NCBI GenBank assembly: GCA_013695575.1
Contig: JACDAF010000063.1
Span: 1 to 5,231, forward strand
Direction: 5' to 3'
Source: Chloroflexota bacterium
Lineage (GTDB): Bacteria > Chloroflexota > Limnocylindria > P2-11E
DNA: 5,231 nt
Shown here: one piece after another, positions 4,937 to 5,231 of the stretch
Layout of the letters: each line of letters starts with the position of its first letter
Position numbering within the stretch: position 1 is the stretch's first letter
Notes under the pieces: generated by a model
Told to the model about the DNA's origin: nothing
The model's input: only the letters and a program-made list of their open reading frames with translations
Databases searched by the model: none
Made by a program: the position numbers and the translations under genes

Positions 4937-5231
4937 TCAGGCGCCGCCGTCAGCACTTCGACGCCACATGAGGATCCCCATCGACAGGGTCCACATGGTC
5001 AGCAGAAGGGACGAGACGAGGAAGATGGACTCAGCGGCCTGCACGTCTCCGGTGGCCGCGATCCGGAGGAGCGCTGCGACGGTGGCACCTCCCGCGCCGA
5101 GGATCGCGATCCACCCCAACCAGCCGGAGAATCGTCCGCTGACGCTGACGGCGAGGCCGAAACAAGCGAAAGCCGTGCCGAAGAGCACGAGCATGCCGAT
5201 ACTCCAGACGCCGGAGCCCGTGTCCCTCAAG
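4937..5231 (-). CDS. Partial integral membrane protein, C-terminal 97 aa (DUF4386-like)
   Basis: The reading frame is open to the window edge, so the N-terminus is missing; the TTG at 5228-5230 is not a convincing start. Three transmembrane segments are visible: WSIGMLVLFGTAFACFGLAV, FSGWLGWIAILGAGGATVAALL, and IFLVSSLLLTMWTLSMGIL, followed by the positive end MWRRS. A helix, then SGRFSGWLGWIAI, then a last helix ending in LMWRR resembles the C-terminal part of DUF4386-type multi-pass proteins of roughly 200-240 residues; this rests on pattern memory only. Function is unknown. It ends 26 bp before the next membrane gene on the same strand, so the two are probably one transcription unit. Confidence 0.7.
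   Translation of the reverse strand, partial: LRDTGSGVWSIGMLVLFGTAFACFGLAVSVSGRFSGWLGWIAILGAGGATVAALLRIAATGDVQAAESIFLVSSLLLTMWTLSMGILMWRRSADGGA

Overview
The window is a high-GC (about two-thirds G+C by eye) bacterial chromosome segment. Codon third positions are strongly G/C, one promoter looks leaderless, and the gene content is typical of soil or groundwater Actinomycetota or Chloroflexota. No rRNA or marker protein fixes the taxon, so this placement is inference. No phage, transposase, CRISPR array or biosynthetic cluster is visible.

Layout. (1) 1-228 (+): a small Cys-containing DUF1059-like protein. Its base composition (about 50% GC) and AGA/AGG/ATA codon use clash with everything downstream. 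(2) 260-1228 (+): a zinc-independent medium-chain alcohol dehydrogenase / quinone-reductase-like gene, readable from end to end only if two opposite single-base frameshifts are allowed. (3) 1316-1903 (+): an intact dihydrofolate-reductase-like (RibD C-terminal) protein with a strong Shine-Dalgarno. (4) 1904-2494: about 590 bp with no credible protein gene. It carries two tRNA-like remnants on the minus strand, one with a perfect Glu(UUC)-type anticodon arm and T arm, plus several hairpins and a short tandem repeat. (5) 2495-3754 (-): a complete Fic-domain AMP-transferase-type protein with an N-terminal inhibitory motif and a C-terminal winged helix. (6) 3755-3940: a divergent control region with a near-perfect 24-bp palindrome and a third half-site before fic, and GC-rich palindromes before the next gene. 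(7) 3941-4435 (+): a VOC/glyoxalase-fold protein, apparently leaderless. (8) 4542-4910 and 4937-5231 (-): two tandem small integral membrane proteins, the second running off the window.

How the genes relate. The first three plus-strand genes are co-directional and are small redox or accessory genes; co-transcription is possible but not shown. Fic and VOC are divergently transcribed from a shared region. The two membrane proteins are 26 bp apart and probably form one operon, convergent with VOC. I see no new multi-gene system. The features most worth a second look are the fic operator-like repeats with the protein's own DNA-binding-type C-terminus, and the pair of degenerate tRNA ends, which could mark past integration next to fic.
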